Shown here: in pieces, positions 1-10,690 of the stretch
How positions within the stretch are numbered: the first letter of the stretch is position 1
Layout of the letters: each line of letters opens with the position of its first letter
NCBI GenBank assembly: GCA_013368325.1
Contig: JAACJK010000163.1
Coordinates: forward strand, 1,550,001-1,614,000
Origin: Ephemerocybe angulata
Lineage: Eukaryota; Basidiomycota; Agaricomycetes; Agaricales; Psathyrellaceae
Direction: 5' to 3'
Length of the DNA: 64,000 bases
The notes under the pieces: model-generated
Told to the model about the DNA's origin: nothing
Database searches by the model: none
What the model saw: the letters and a program-made list of their open reading frames with translations, nothing else
Made by a program: the position numbers and the translations under genes

Positions 1-120
1 TGATCCGAATTTCTGATCGACGGAGTCGGTCCTGAGGGGAGATCGCGTCCCCGGAGGTACTGAGCAAAAGGCATTCCGCGTTTGAGCATACGCTCTTTGA
101 TATCAACATGAGTCGTGTAG

Positions 121-128
121 TATATAAG
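121..128 (+). promoter_or_regulatory. TATA box of the 213-854 gene
   Basis: TATATAAG lies 85 bp upstream of the ATG at 213. It sits downstream of the ATG at 108, so that earlier in-frame ATG is unlikely to be the start and 213 is preferred. Confidence 0.55.
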
Positions 129-212
129 GGAGGCCAACGCAATGAAATAATGCATCCAACAACCTCAACAACAACCTTCCAACCCCACTCCCCTACTCGA
201 TTTATACTACCA

Positions 213-854
213 ATGAACCCCTACGCACAAGGAGGCTGGAGCAACCCTCTGAGCCAATTTCCCGGCACTGCCGGTGGTCCCATTCCATCTATCCATGGCG
301 CGCTACCACATCTTCCAGCAGGCATACCGGCAGGCCGCGAGCAAGACCTTGCCCGCTTCCGCTTTGAGCCCCAAGGCGGTTCGAACCCAAGTGTGCTCAG
401 CAGCACGATGATGGACTCCAACTCGCGTCCCCGATTCTACATTACCACTACCAACGGCGGTGGATCTGTACCGGATGTTACTTCAATCAAAGACGAGTCG
501 GGTGGGCTTGCGGCGACCATAGAATGGCAGTTACACCCCGTCGTGCAGTTGAAGACATACATCAACGACATCCCCAGGCAATTCAGCTCCCAGTTCCTCC
601 CCCTCTCCCAATCCCAGACCTCGCGCACAATGACGGTCAAGGGGAAGAACTACCAGTGGACCAGGGATTCTGAGCGCGACTGCGTCTACTTCCACAATGT
701 GTCGTACACACCGCGAGAGTTCTTGGGAGTCCTATCCCGAGCGCCAGATGGAGCGGTTATCATCACTCTCCTCCCGACCACAGTCGCACAGGGTCTCCTT
801 GATGTGACGGTCCTCGTCGCCACGATGTTCTACTCCAATCGCAACATCGATTAG
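213..854 (+). CDS. Small unknown basidiomycete protein (DUF6593-like appearance)
   Basis: This is an intronless frame of 213 codons starting MNPYAQGGW. I do not recognise the family with certainty. The N-terminal 80 residues are Pro/Gly/Ser-rich and probably disordered. The C-terminal 130 residues look folded and contain a short stretch KGKNYQWTRD followed by a hydrophobic end. That layout recalls the DUF6593-type proteins common in Agaricomycetes, but this is only a resemblance. There is no signal peptide or membrane segment. The start at 213 is chosen because a TATA box at 121 excludes the ATG at 108; the ATG at 150 remains possible. Frame length and codon use support a real gene; function is unknown. 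Confidence 0.6.
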   Translation: MNPYAQGGWSNPLSQFPGTAGGPIPSIHGALPHLPAGIPAGREQDLARFRFEPQGGSNPSVLSSTMMDSNSRPRFYITTTNGGGSVPDVTSIKDESGGLAATIEWQLHPVVQLKTYINDIPRQFSSQFLPLSQSQTSRTMTVKGKNYQWTRDSERDCVYFHNVSYTPREFLGVLSRAPDGAVIITLLPTTVAQGLLDVTVLVATMFYSNRNID

Positions 855-1578
855 CGTGTTCCTTTTGGGAGTCGGGCGTCGGTGTCACGTCCTCAATTTC
901 GACACCATCATGGATGCGAAACACAGGGTCTCTTATTTATTTATCTATCTCACACACTTATCGTTATTCGAAGGGCTTCTTAGAGTTTTCACATCATACC
1001 TTCACATGTATCCTTTCCACTGCCTTTTTCCCCACTTTGTAGCCATAGATCACGTCTTCTGTTCATCTAGACTGTAGAGGTCCCTGATCGCTGTGCGATC
1101 CCTCCCTGCTGTATCATACACATACATAGGATCCCGAGGGTCGCCATGTAGCCTTATTATTTATTATAATTCAACAACTATGGTTCTCCTGATGTTTCCC
1201 TAGCGCTCGCTAAGTACCGGCGCCCGGGCGCTCAGCGAGACATAGTTTAGCGCGCACTCGCCAGCCCAATCCTGCGCAATCGCTTACTAACAGTTCGAAG
1301 GAAGCGCAAGCCAATACATCAAGCAAGCCTCAGAAATGTTCAAGAAAACACTACGTTCCAAGTGGAATCATGCCACTGTAAGGCCGCCTTGCCGCCTCTT
1401 GCAGCTCAAAGACGAAGGCCAAGTTGACCGCGTTTGTGGGTGCGCAATGCAGGCGCTGATGGCGTATGTGATCCCGATCACCCCGATCCAATTACATCAG
1501 ATAATCATGGGCGCTAATACAGGAATACAAGCTTCCTGAGGCAGGGACCATCCAAATGCACAGCGGGTTTACAGGAAG
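855..1578. other. Intergenic, convergent 3' ends
   Basis: This stretch separates the plus-strand gene ending at 854 from the minus-strand TFIIIC gene ending at 1579. It is partly AT-rich (1150-1180) and has a GC-rich patch with imperfect GCGCTC/GAGCGC repeats near 1203-1255. No gene is supported here. Confidence 0.6.
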
Positions 1579-4500
1579 CTAGACGGAGAGCCACTTTCTA
1601 TACAGTGCTTGGGCAAGTGGAGTTGCCCCGGTGAAAACGTAGATCAGGGACAAGTTGTACGCGGCTTCCTTCCCGTACATGTCATCCTTGTTCAACCGGT
1701 AAGCTAAGCTGTTGTCGACGACATATAGCTCGGGTAGAAGCTGACTCACCCCGATGTCTTCTGACATTTGCAGTACTTTTTCGTAGTGTTTCGCCGCGTA
1801 CGCATATAGCCCTGGAGATATTAGAGTTAGCGACTCCGAAAGCCCGATGACAGCCAAGGCGACAGAATCAAATAAACGCACCTAGTTGATGAAATGTCCT
1901 GCCGAAGTTGTACTCGACTTCCCTCTTAGTCTTTAGATCCGTGCCTCTCAGTTTACGGTATTCAGACAAGAACGCAAGTCCCTGGGAGTAGTAGTGACCG
2001 TTAGTGGCAACACAAGACACAAAGTCGGTAAGTTCTCACCTGGGCGATCAGATGCTGCCGATTGTCGGATTGCCTCTGCATCGCACGACCAATTGACGCG
2101 ATCGCAAGGCATAAGCAGATCATAGGATCTTCAGGGGCGTAGTCATAGGCATGTAGCAGATAGACTAGCCCGACAGTCAGAATGGCTCACTTTCGCATTC
2201 AAGAGCTGAGGATAAAACTCACATATTGCGCTCTGATAACTCTTCGCCGCAATGCATATCTGCCCGTAGATCGTCACGATAACTGGGTTGTGTTTCGTCG
2301 GTAGGCCCGTGTTCTCCGGTATACTTGTAGAGGAGGATCCGTCTTTGCTCTTATCACCAGCGCTTGGGTTTTCGTTTCCGCCCTCGGCGTCCACTTCCAT
2401 ATCGTCGTCGTCGCCGACATCGCCATCGTCACCCTTAGCGAGAGCCCCGCTCCCGCCGGTGTGGGCATAGCGCTTGTTCAGAGGATTCCAGCGAAGCGCT
2501 TCAGGACTTTTGACCGCGGCATCAGCGAGTTTCATCTCGCGGAACAAGTGCTTTTGAAGAGTAGAAGTGATGAAGGCGTCGGTGGGACGGAGTCCACTTG
2601 AGATAGACGCCAAGAGGATCCGGAGGGGCTCATTGTTGAACTGGTAACGCGTTACCAATTTGCGGCATAGATCAACGACTACCGTGTAGTTCTGAGTGGA
2701 GATGGCACAAGCTATAGTACGATGGTCAAACGCGGCCTGTGTGCTAAATGACGACAAGACTCACTAATTAGAGCGATGCGAATAGAGTCCTGACGGTCTG
2801 GGGCTTGATAAGCGTTGGACACGAGAATGTGCCGGAGAATCTCGTCGGCAACATCAAATTGATCGCGTTTTGTCAAGACAAAGCAATACTGTGTGCCGGC
2901 ATGCTCATTATCCCAATCCTTCTGCTAGGGAGGCTGAGGGCTACCACTCACCTGGATCATCATACGAAGCCAATCGTCGAATGAAACGCCACGGAAAAGA
3001 TTCACGCCCCCTTGTTTATCCACGGCTTTCGATTTTCGCGCAATGTTGTCACGTTCTAGTGAACTTAGGTTCAGCAGGTAGAGATAAGATTCCCCATCGA
3101 CACTCACCGAGGTCAAGCTGCAACCGGGAGGCCATACGGTCCTCGTCAGCCTCCGTTTCTGTCTGTTGCTTTCTCTTTCCGCATCTCGGGAACATCCCCC
3201 GAAATGGATTTGCCTATGGCCAGAACGTTAGTTTTGTGGGACTCTGCGAAACGTACATCGCCCACGTACCCTGCTTGTCAAATACAAGTTTCGCGTTTCT
3301 CTGAACATATCCACGAGCTTTTCGGCTTCAAGAAGCCATTCACGCTCGCCATCCGGGTCGTCGGGGTTAAGCAGAGAGCCCCAGAGTTCGTGGAGCCTCT
3401 TGAAACCTCGGATGACTTCCTTCTCCTTCTCCGCTTCAAGCTCCCGCAGCTGCGCGTGTGTCAGTCTATTCTGCGCTCTGGCTGCTGCAGCCTTGGACTT
3501 GGCAGAAGGCTTCTCTTCGGCAAAGAGGGAGGTAGAAGCCAGGGCTTGAGATCCAGGTTCAGGGGTTTCTTCATGACTTCCCTCCTTCGTCGTTTTCCGC
3601 TTCTTGCGAGAATCGATTACTGAAGTAGGAGTTAGCTTTAGTCGACGGCTCCATCAGCGTTTCTTCACCTTCATATACAAGGTCCAACGCTCGCCGAGTT
3701 TCGCCCAGAATTTCGTAGATCTCCGCAAGCTTCATCTTCGCATCGGTGTTACTTGAATCGGCAAGCCGGACTGTGATGGGTCAGGACTATGGCAGGAAGG
3801 AAAGCTGCAGTACTCACTGTGTTCGTAAACATCTGCCGCTTCTTTGAGTTGTTCAAGGTTCCGCATGCACGCCGCGATTTGCAGAAGGATGTAGATGCTG
3901 TTTGTTGCAGGGTCTCCGCCAAGTAACTCGTAAATGGGCTTCGCGTCGGCGTACATTTCTCGCTCGAAGTACGCATCCGCGATCTCGGCGAACAAAATAG
4001 CGTAGTCGAGCACGTCCTCCGTCAAAACAGCGTTGGCGTGGCGTTTTCCCTCCTCAACATCGCCCATCTTGATCCTCGCCACAGCGAGACGATGCCGACT
4101 ATTGGTGTCCAACTCGAAGAACCCCGATTCCATTGCGTTACCCTCGCGAGGGCCCCATGCGGGAAGATCGTACTCTCTATCGTCTTCACACATGTCCCAA
4201 TATCGCTGCTCCGCCCTCCCCTGCAACCACCGAGTGCCCCGCCGAATAATCTCCACCGCCCGTTCGTACTTCCCAAGAGCATTGTAGAGATCGGCGAGGA
4301 GGAGAATGTCCAGATGAGAGAAGCGCTGGTGGTCAAAAGCTTCCTGGAGAAGGGTGGCGCACGTCGGGAGGTCGTTCAGCTCGACCAAAATGGGATGGAG
4401 CTCCCGCAGGACCGTCATGTCGTGCGGGAACCGCTTCAGAATGGCCAGAAACGCGTGCTTTGCCGTTTTGAAATCGCCGAGCTCCTTGGCGAGCGATGCC

Positions 4501-5315
4501 CTGTCCCAGTACGCATCCACATTGGACGGATCGAGACTGTTGACTTTGCGATAGCAGTACAAGGCTTGTTGGTTGTGCCCAAGCTCCCTGAGATGTGTCA
4601 GTGCGCGTGGGCGGTGGGTATAGCAGTATCTGACCTCGAATGTCTGGCAAGGCGATCCCATTCCTCGGCGTCGTGACGCAGATGTGCGGCCATAACGCGC
4701 AGTTTCAAGGCCGTTTCCCGTTCTCCTATGTCGTCGTAGCACTGCGCGAGCACCGTCCACGGAGGAGGAGCTCTTGGTTCAATGCGGATGACCTCTCTCA
4801 TGATTCGGATCGCCTCTGGAGTATTGTTGTCGATATACGCTTGGTTTCCTTCGCCAATGAGCGCCTTGACCTGCTGGGATAGTACCGGCCCTGTTCCACG
4901 ACTTTTCTGCTGAGATTAGGCGACATACTGGACGAGTACGAAGATCGTTTACCTTCTTCCGTTTGCGTCCAACACCCGACGCCTCTCGCAAATCGTCCTT
5001 GAACTCTGCGTCCTTCTCTGCGGCAAAGTTAAAGTCCCAGTCCTTCGACAGCACTGCAGCGCCAGAAGCCGCGTCCTGGCCTCGAATTCCTTGGATTATG
5101 CGACTTCAGACGATCCTTCAGCTCCGAGTATCCAGAGATAACGTGCAAACATACTCGAAATCGCCTTCGATTTCTTGTTCTGCCGCCTCTTCATTTGGGT
5201 CAACTTCGACCTCCTCCTCGCTGGATTCCTCCTCGCCGCTGGAGCTTTCCTCCTCGCTGGACTCTTCCGAGACCTCGTTGTCTTCGTAGAAGCTTTCGCT
5301 TGGTTCGAACATCAT
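1579..5315 (-). CDS. TFC4: TFIIIC subunit with TPR repeats (TFC4/sfc4/GTF3C3 orthologue)
   Basis: This encodes the TPR scaffold of the tau-A subcomplex of RNA polymerase III factor TFIIIC, which binds the A box of tRNA genes and recruits TFIIIB. The protein starts MMFEPSESFYEDNE at 5315 and is acidic over residues 10-55. A basic GRKRKKV patch follows. Long TPR arrays then run through exons at about 5050-3730: a PEAIRIMREVIRIEP-type repeat, then ALYCYRKVNSLDPSNVDAY, then KTAKHAFLAILKRFP. The 3' exons encode YGQICIAAKSYQSAI, the conserved VEYNFGRTFHQLG / AAKHYEKVL segment, and the C-terminus AAYNLSLIYVFTGATPLAQ, all typical of this subunit. A Gly/Asp-rich acidic insert (2300-2470) lies between TPR blocks. 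The gene has roughly a dozen short introns, which break the frame throughout; exact junctions were not all resolved. It diverges from the P450 gene. The orthologue assignment is strong. Confidence 0.9.
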
Positions 5316-6035
5316 GGTTGGGAGATGGTGGTGGGGTTGAATGAAGAGACAATTTGATCGGAATTTGGCTAGGCGCCTCTTGAACTAGTCTCCCGTAGTC
5401 AGACTACAAAAAACTGATGTCGATCTTGGCATTCCCTTCAGTCATGGGACATCATATTATACTCTTGAACTCAAACCACGATCTTTCGCTCAACTTAATC
5501 TTCGTCCGAGATTATAGCAGCCTATAACTCAAGACTTAGGCTCGAAAAACAGCCGTTACGGAGCGGGTTTCGAGTCTACTCAAGTCTGGGATAGTATGAA
5601 TTAAGTATTGCCCGGTCACCTTCAGCGGGACTCTGTTTCTACCCGCCAACATCGACTGCAGGATTCCGATTTGTCTGGTGGGTGCTTCTACGTTTCCGCA
5701 ATATCATGTAACTAAATCGAATGGTTGGTTTTTAAGCTAGACGAGGGCCTCACCATGATTAGTACAGACATTACATGTCCAAGATGCAGTGCTTCTGAGC
5801 TTCTGGCCGACTAAAAGCCTAACGCATGCTGCAGTAACATCCAATGGCTCCGTTACGAAACGTAGGGGAATCGTAGGCTTTCTTCGGCGTTCGGCGAAAG
5901 GCATGTCGTGTGACCCAGACGCGTACGGCTTGTGATACTCCACTTGTCAATGTGACCACCTCACCTAACAGGTCAGACCGCATAACAAGCAGTCTCGTCT
6001 CACAATGCTTTGTTGTCCTGTGGGAGTCCGGACTG
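5316..6035. other. Divergent intergenic region between TFC4 and the P450
   Basis: About 800 bp lie between the two divergent starts (5315 and 6125). The region is AT-rich from 5340 to 5560. No coding feature is supported. It must hold the TFC4 promoter on the left and the P450 promoter on the right. Confidence 0.6.
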
Positions 6036-6041
6036 TATAAA
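6036..6041 (+). promoter_or_regulatory. TATA box of the P450 gene
   Basis: TATAAA lies 84 bp upstream of the ATG at 6125, a normal spacing for a fungal gene with a short 5' UTR. Confidence 0.55.
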
Positions 6042-6124
6042 GCCATGACGAAAGAGGTGACAGTACCACACGATATCACCGACCGCAGAGAGGAGAAGCA
6101 CAGTCCACCTTCACTCTTCCCACC

Positions 6125-8561
6125 ATGCCATTCCTAACACCAGGACTTGCATTCTTGGGACGCGGACTGACCTATTTCACGGTCTACATGGGCTCAGCCT
6201 ACTACGCGATAACCACCATCGCATCTGGCCACGGAGTGGAAGTCCCCGCTTGGGTTGTGATCGCCGGTGCAATCGTTGCTGCACCAGTCTTCGGGAGGCT
6301 CTATGTTTTCATTCGATATCAACGCCAGAAGAGGAGAGCAGCTGCACTTGGGGCCCGTGTGTTCCCAAAGGCAGTTGGAGCATGGCCTGGTAACTTGGAC
6401 ATCTTGAAGGATTCTCTGAAGAATCTCGAAATCGGGTATCCCGGTACGTTGACACTTGCGATGTATGCCCAATCTATGTCTGATTCACCTTTGCTATAGG
6501 TGATGGATTGGAGAAAACCACGGATATCGTTGGTTACGCATTTAACTTGGACATCATGTACAGCGACCTCATATTCACCGCCTGCCCCGAGCACCTCAAG
6601 ACCATGCTAGCCACCGACTTCCAGAACTACGTGAAGGGTACGTTTGGATGTTCGCGGCCCAAAGGTGCGATACTTATCACCAACGGCTGAGCAGGAGAGC
6701 GATTCCAGGAAGGGATGGGGTCGGTCTTGGGAACTGGTGTCTTCAACTCCGATGGTATGTCCTCCTACACAAGGCTGATCCAATATGCACGGCTCCTCAT
6801 CTGTCTCATGGGGTCTGGTCAGGCGATATGTGGAAGTATGCACAACGCTTCATTCCTACGTGCACTGTACCTGACCATCCCCGGCTTTTAGATTCCATCG
6901 CTCAATTACCCGGCCAGTCTTCACTCGTGACCGTATCGCCGACTTCGACCTGTTCGATCGCCACTCAGACCAGGTCCTTGTCAAGCTCAAGGAGCGGCTT
7001 AGAGAAGGCCATGCAATAGACTTTCAGGTACGCTGCCTCTTGGCGATGTTGAACGGGTGCAATATGCTTAACACATTTTTGGGTCCTCAGGATCTCATGC
7101 TGCGTTTCACCATCGATACGGCGACCGAGTTTCTCTTCGGTAACTGCGTTCATGCACTGTCTGCTGGACTCCCCTACCCGCCGAAAGCGGCGTACGTCCC
7201 TCCTCAACAACAAGATCCTGCTGGCAGAATAGCGAACGAGTTCTCCGCTGCATTCTTACGGTCGCAGGAGATTATATCTGTTCGCGAACGTTCAGGATGG
7301 CTGTGGCCTCTATCAGAGATTTGGGAAGACAAGACTATTGAGCCAATGAAGGTTGTGAACGCCTATCTCGAACCTATTATCCACGAAGCTGTTGAAAGAA
7401 GGAAGAATACACTACCCAATGAAGACAAGCAGGCGGAGAAGGAGTCTGAGGATAACCAAACGCTCTTAGACAGTCTTATGGATGCTACCATGGATCCTCG
7501 TGTTCTTCGAGATGAAATGTGAGCTCTTCATATCACCGTCCTGTCTTCGTGCTTGGGATGTTGATAACCGCCTTACCAGCTTGAATATCATGATTGGTAA
7601 ATTTCCTCACCTTCTTGTCCAGGATGTGCGATTGACTTCCCAGATAGCTGGTCGTGATACGACTGCCGCTACTCTGACGTTTGCCGTGTACCTCCTTTCC
7701 CAGCATCCGATTGTCTTCCAGCGTCTCCGCTCAGAGATACTTGAGAAGATAGGTCCCAATCGACGTCCGAGCTTCGAAGACCTGAAGGAACTGAAGTATC
7801 TTCGCGCTGTATTGAACGGTAAGGAGAACATCACGGTGTGTCAGAACCGTTATTGAATTGATATAACTACACAGAGACCCTTCGTTTGTTCCCCGTCGTG
7901 TGCGTCCTCTATCTCTGCAACGCATAATCGTACCGGGTCCCTGACGTGTGTGCTTACAGTCCCTTCAATGTTCGAGAGAGCATCAACGAAGCTGTATGGC
8001 CGTCGCCCGACCCGTCTAAGAAGCCTCTATACGTTCCTCCTGGCACCAAAACCGCATACTCCGTCTTCGTCATGCATAGGCGTACGGATCTGTGGGGACC
8101 AGACGCCGAAGAATACGACCCAGACCGCTTCCTGGACGATCGCCTCCAGAAATACCTCGTCAAGAACTCGTTCATCTTCCTGCCTTTCAACGCCGGACCT
8201 CGAATATGTCTCGGACAACAGGTGAGTAACGACGATACGTACTTGCGCTTGTGCAGTCTCACTAACAGAACACTAATAGTTCGCGTACAACGAAATGTCC
8301 TTCATGATGATTCGGCTGCTGCAGACTTTCTCCGAGTTTACTCTGGATCTTGCTTCGGGACCGGACGAGGCGACTCCTCCTGCAGCGTGGGGGGCAGCTC
8401 CTGGGAGGAAGGCCACGGAGAAGGTGTGGCCGAAGATGCACCTAACTATGTATGCGAATGTAAGCTCTCTATTGACATCCTTGTGTTTCGCCGGACCAAA
8501 GGCTAACTCCCGCTTCTAGGGTGGCCTTTGGATCAAGATGAAGGAATCAGACAGCGTCTAG
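6125..8561 (+). CDS. Cytochrome P450 monooxygenase, CYP63-like
   Basis: This is an ER-anchored haem-thiolate monooxygenase. Starting [14 protein letters not shown], the N-terminus carries two hydrophobic segments (about residues 8-32 and 40-58) followed by basic residues. The hallmarks are all present. The C-helix region reads SDGDMWKFHRS across a splice. The I-helix reads [12 protein letters not shown]. The ExxR motif is ETLR, completed across the intron after 7818. The PERF-like region reads YDPDRF, and the haem loop [10 protein letters not shown] carries the Cys ligand at about 8210. The stretches [15 protein letters not shown] and [13 protein letters not shown] match the CYP63 family of white-rot fungi, whose members oxidise alkanes, fatty acids and aromatics; that substrate range is family knowledge, not shown here. 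There are about ten short introns; the first donor is after 6443 and its acceptor before 6500. All key residues are intact. Confidence 0.92.
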
Positions 8562-8817
8562 CGCTGAACACAACTCAATCCGACTGTGACCATGAGAAAG
8601 GGCCCATTCGATGGAAGTCCTCACGAGCAAATTGTAACATAACCGTCAATTTCAAGGTAGACGATGAATTTGATTCCATATCCAAAAAGATTTAGTGCCG
8701 CGAACGAAGATGATGAGGCTATTGTACATAGGAGATATTTCTATTTCTAAATACTTGGTGAGCATTGATTAAGAAGTCGAAGGGCAATCAGAGGTTGAGC
8801 GGGAGATACTGAAATTC

Positions 8818-9759
8818 TTAGACGGCGGCCGTGCCCACTGGTGGCTCTTCACGGGCGCGAACCTCGGTGTACGTGGTCTCGGTGGCAGCGGGGGCGGTTG
8901 TGCTCACTGGTGGCTCGTTACTGGCGCGAACCTCGGTGTACGTGGTCTCGGTGGCAGCGGGAACGGGTTCGGGTTGGGCGGTTCGGGTTTCAGGATAGGT
9001 GGGAGGAGGAGCGGTTCTGCGCTCGTAATCCATGAGAAGCCATTCCGCGATGGCGTACATGAGGATGAAGGAGGCAAGGCCATAGCATATCCAAGAGAAA
9101 CCTTTGATGGCCTCGAGGATCCGGCACTCCTTGTGGTGGCCTCGGCACCACTTGAGATGGAGCCACCTGTGCTAAGAAAGACATGGTACGCCGGTCAGGA
9201 CAGGGGCAGAATCGGTGGACGAGCATGCTCACTGTCGTGATTGAAGCTCCGACGAGGAGCATAACCCAGACAACCCAGACGTATATAGCTTCACCTGCGA
9301 AGGAAGGGAAACCCCATGCTGATCCTTTGACTCGTCGTTTCGCCAAAATGGAGATGCTGGAAAAAGTGGTATCAGAAGACTGGCGATCCGCCTGACTGGA
9401 ATACACTGTACTAACGTCCATAGAGATCCGATGATGACAAGACAAGACGTCACTATTAGCTCGACGATAACAGGGTCTATGAACTAATTAACATAGAGGC
9501 TTCGAGGCGAGTGGGGTAGCAAACGTACCATAGAAGTGATGGGAAGATGTCAGGATATCATCATGGTTCAGTCTTTTGGTGTAATGGACTCGATAGGCTG
9601 TCAAGGCTAGAAGGATAACAGCGCAGGCCCACTAGAACACACGATTTAAAAACTGGTATGCCACTGATTAATTCTAAAGGAGAAACGCACGAGGAGGGCA
9701 TGAAGAATGAGGCGGGTTGTACCCAACACAGCGTGTGTGCGTGTGTGAGTTTCAGTCAT
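8818..9759 (-). CDS. Four-helix MARVEL-like membrane protein with repeated PPxY tail
   Basis: The start MTETHTRTH at 9759 splices through several short introns. Four hydrophobic helices are visible: RLILHALLWACAVILLAL, then PVIVELIVTSCLVIIG, then AIYVWVVWVMLLVGAS, and finally ICYGLASFILMYAIAEWLL. This is the layout of MARVEL-type proteins of fungal plasma membrane and trafficking domains. After the last helix a cytoplasmic tail of about 65 residues begins ERRTAPPPTYPETR, a PPxY motif, and then carries two copies of a 23-residue repeat (ATETTYTEVRA core). The stop TAA is at 8818. Helix count and MARVEL kinship are inferred from hydropathy; no sequence signature is decisive. It is convergent with the P450. 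Confidence 0.7.
8834..8961 (-). repeat. Coding 69-bp minisatellite, two copies
   Basis: Two near-identical copies with a 69-bp (23-codon) period lie inside the C-terminal tail of the MARVEL-like gene. The shared core GCGCGAACCTCGGTGTACGT starts at 8855 and again at 8924. The period is a multiple of three, so copy-number change would keep the frame. Confidence 0.85.
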
Positions 9760-10690
9760 ACAGAATGAATGGAGAGGATGTTTGCTTTGGGTGGCTTTTA
9801 GGGTAGAGAGGAGCAGAGAGGAGCAGAAAAACGATTTTGGGCTTCGTAGATGGCTAAAGCAAGAGACGACGGTCTAAGACAAATTTAATGAACTGGTCTT
9901 ATATATATTTCAAAACTGTGGTGCAAAATGTCTCGCAGTAAGACACTCAGGAGGTGGGATACACCGCCATGACGCTAACGCTGAAACAACATTGTCAGTT
10001 CTATAATTATATCTTTGCTCTTACAGTATGTGGGGAGAAGGGAGATTGGAGTTCAACCGGTCAACCGGTCGCCGCCCAGCCCTCAAGTTCGGCGCCAATC
10101 CATCGAGTCACAAGCGACGGAGTGCGATCCAACCTAAGACTTGACTGTCTTCCTCTTAGTGGCACCCCGATATATGTATTCCAGTTCGACGTGGATACTA
10201 CTAGACCTCTGTAGTACAGCACACTTGGCGACGAACCGGAGGAACTTCGCAGGCAGGGCCTTGCTGGTTGGGCGCTTATTCCGGCCTCGATCTGTCCCAC
10301 GCCAACATCACGCGCTTTGGGTCACCTCCAAGTCCTAAAACCGAAATCGATGTACCAGACCCTTCTCCACAGATGAGAGAACATATTTAAGTGGACCTCC
10401 GTCATATACGAGTAGGAGGAAATCATCCTGACTTGAGGTGAACCGTGCGCGCGAAACTTCGTTGACAAAGCGTCCGCATGACCCTTTCTTCTATCACCAC
10501 GTTCCTCAAATGGAAGATGTACGTAAACCTATCGATAAGGAGTACTATAAAGACCTGCCAGCTAGGCAAACACGGTTCTTGATCCCCCAGATTGCACGAC
10601 TCTGAGACGTAGACCGGGAGCATAACTCACTCCCCTCCGTTTCCGAGTCACATTCACTTCGGGCGCTAAGCTTGCTATAGTACGATCACA
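9760..10690. other. Intergenic, divergent promoters
   Basis: About 930 bp lie between the divergent starts at 9759 and 10691. The region contains a TATATATATT stretch near 9900 and a short AACCGGTC tandem repeat near 10057. No coding feature is supported. Confidence 0.55.

Noticed and set aside
1336..1539. Short plus-strand frame MFKKTLRSKWNH
   Set aside because: It has 67 codons with no motif and no TATA box, in a region between convergent genes. It is consistent with chance.
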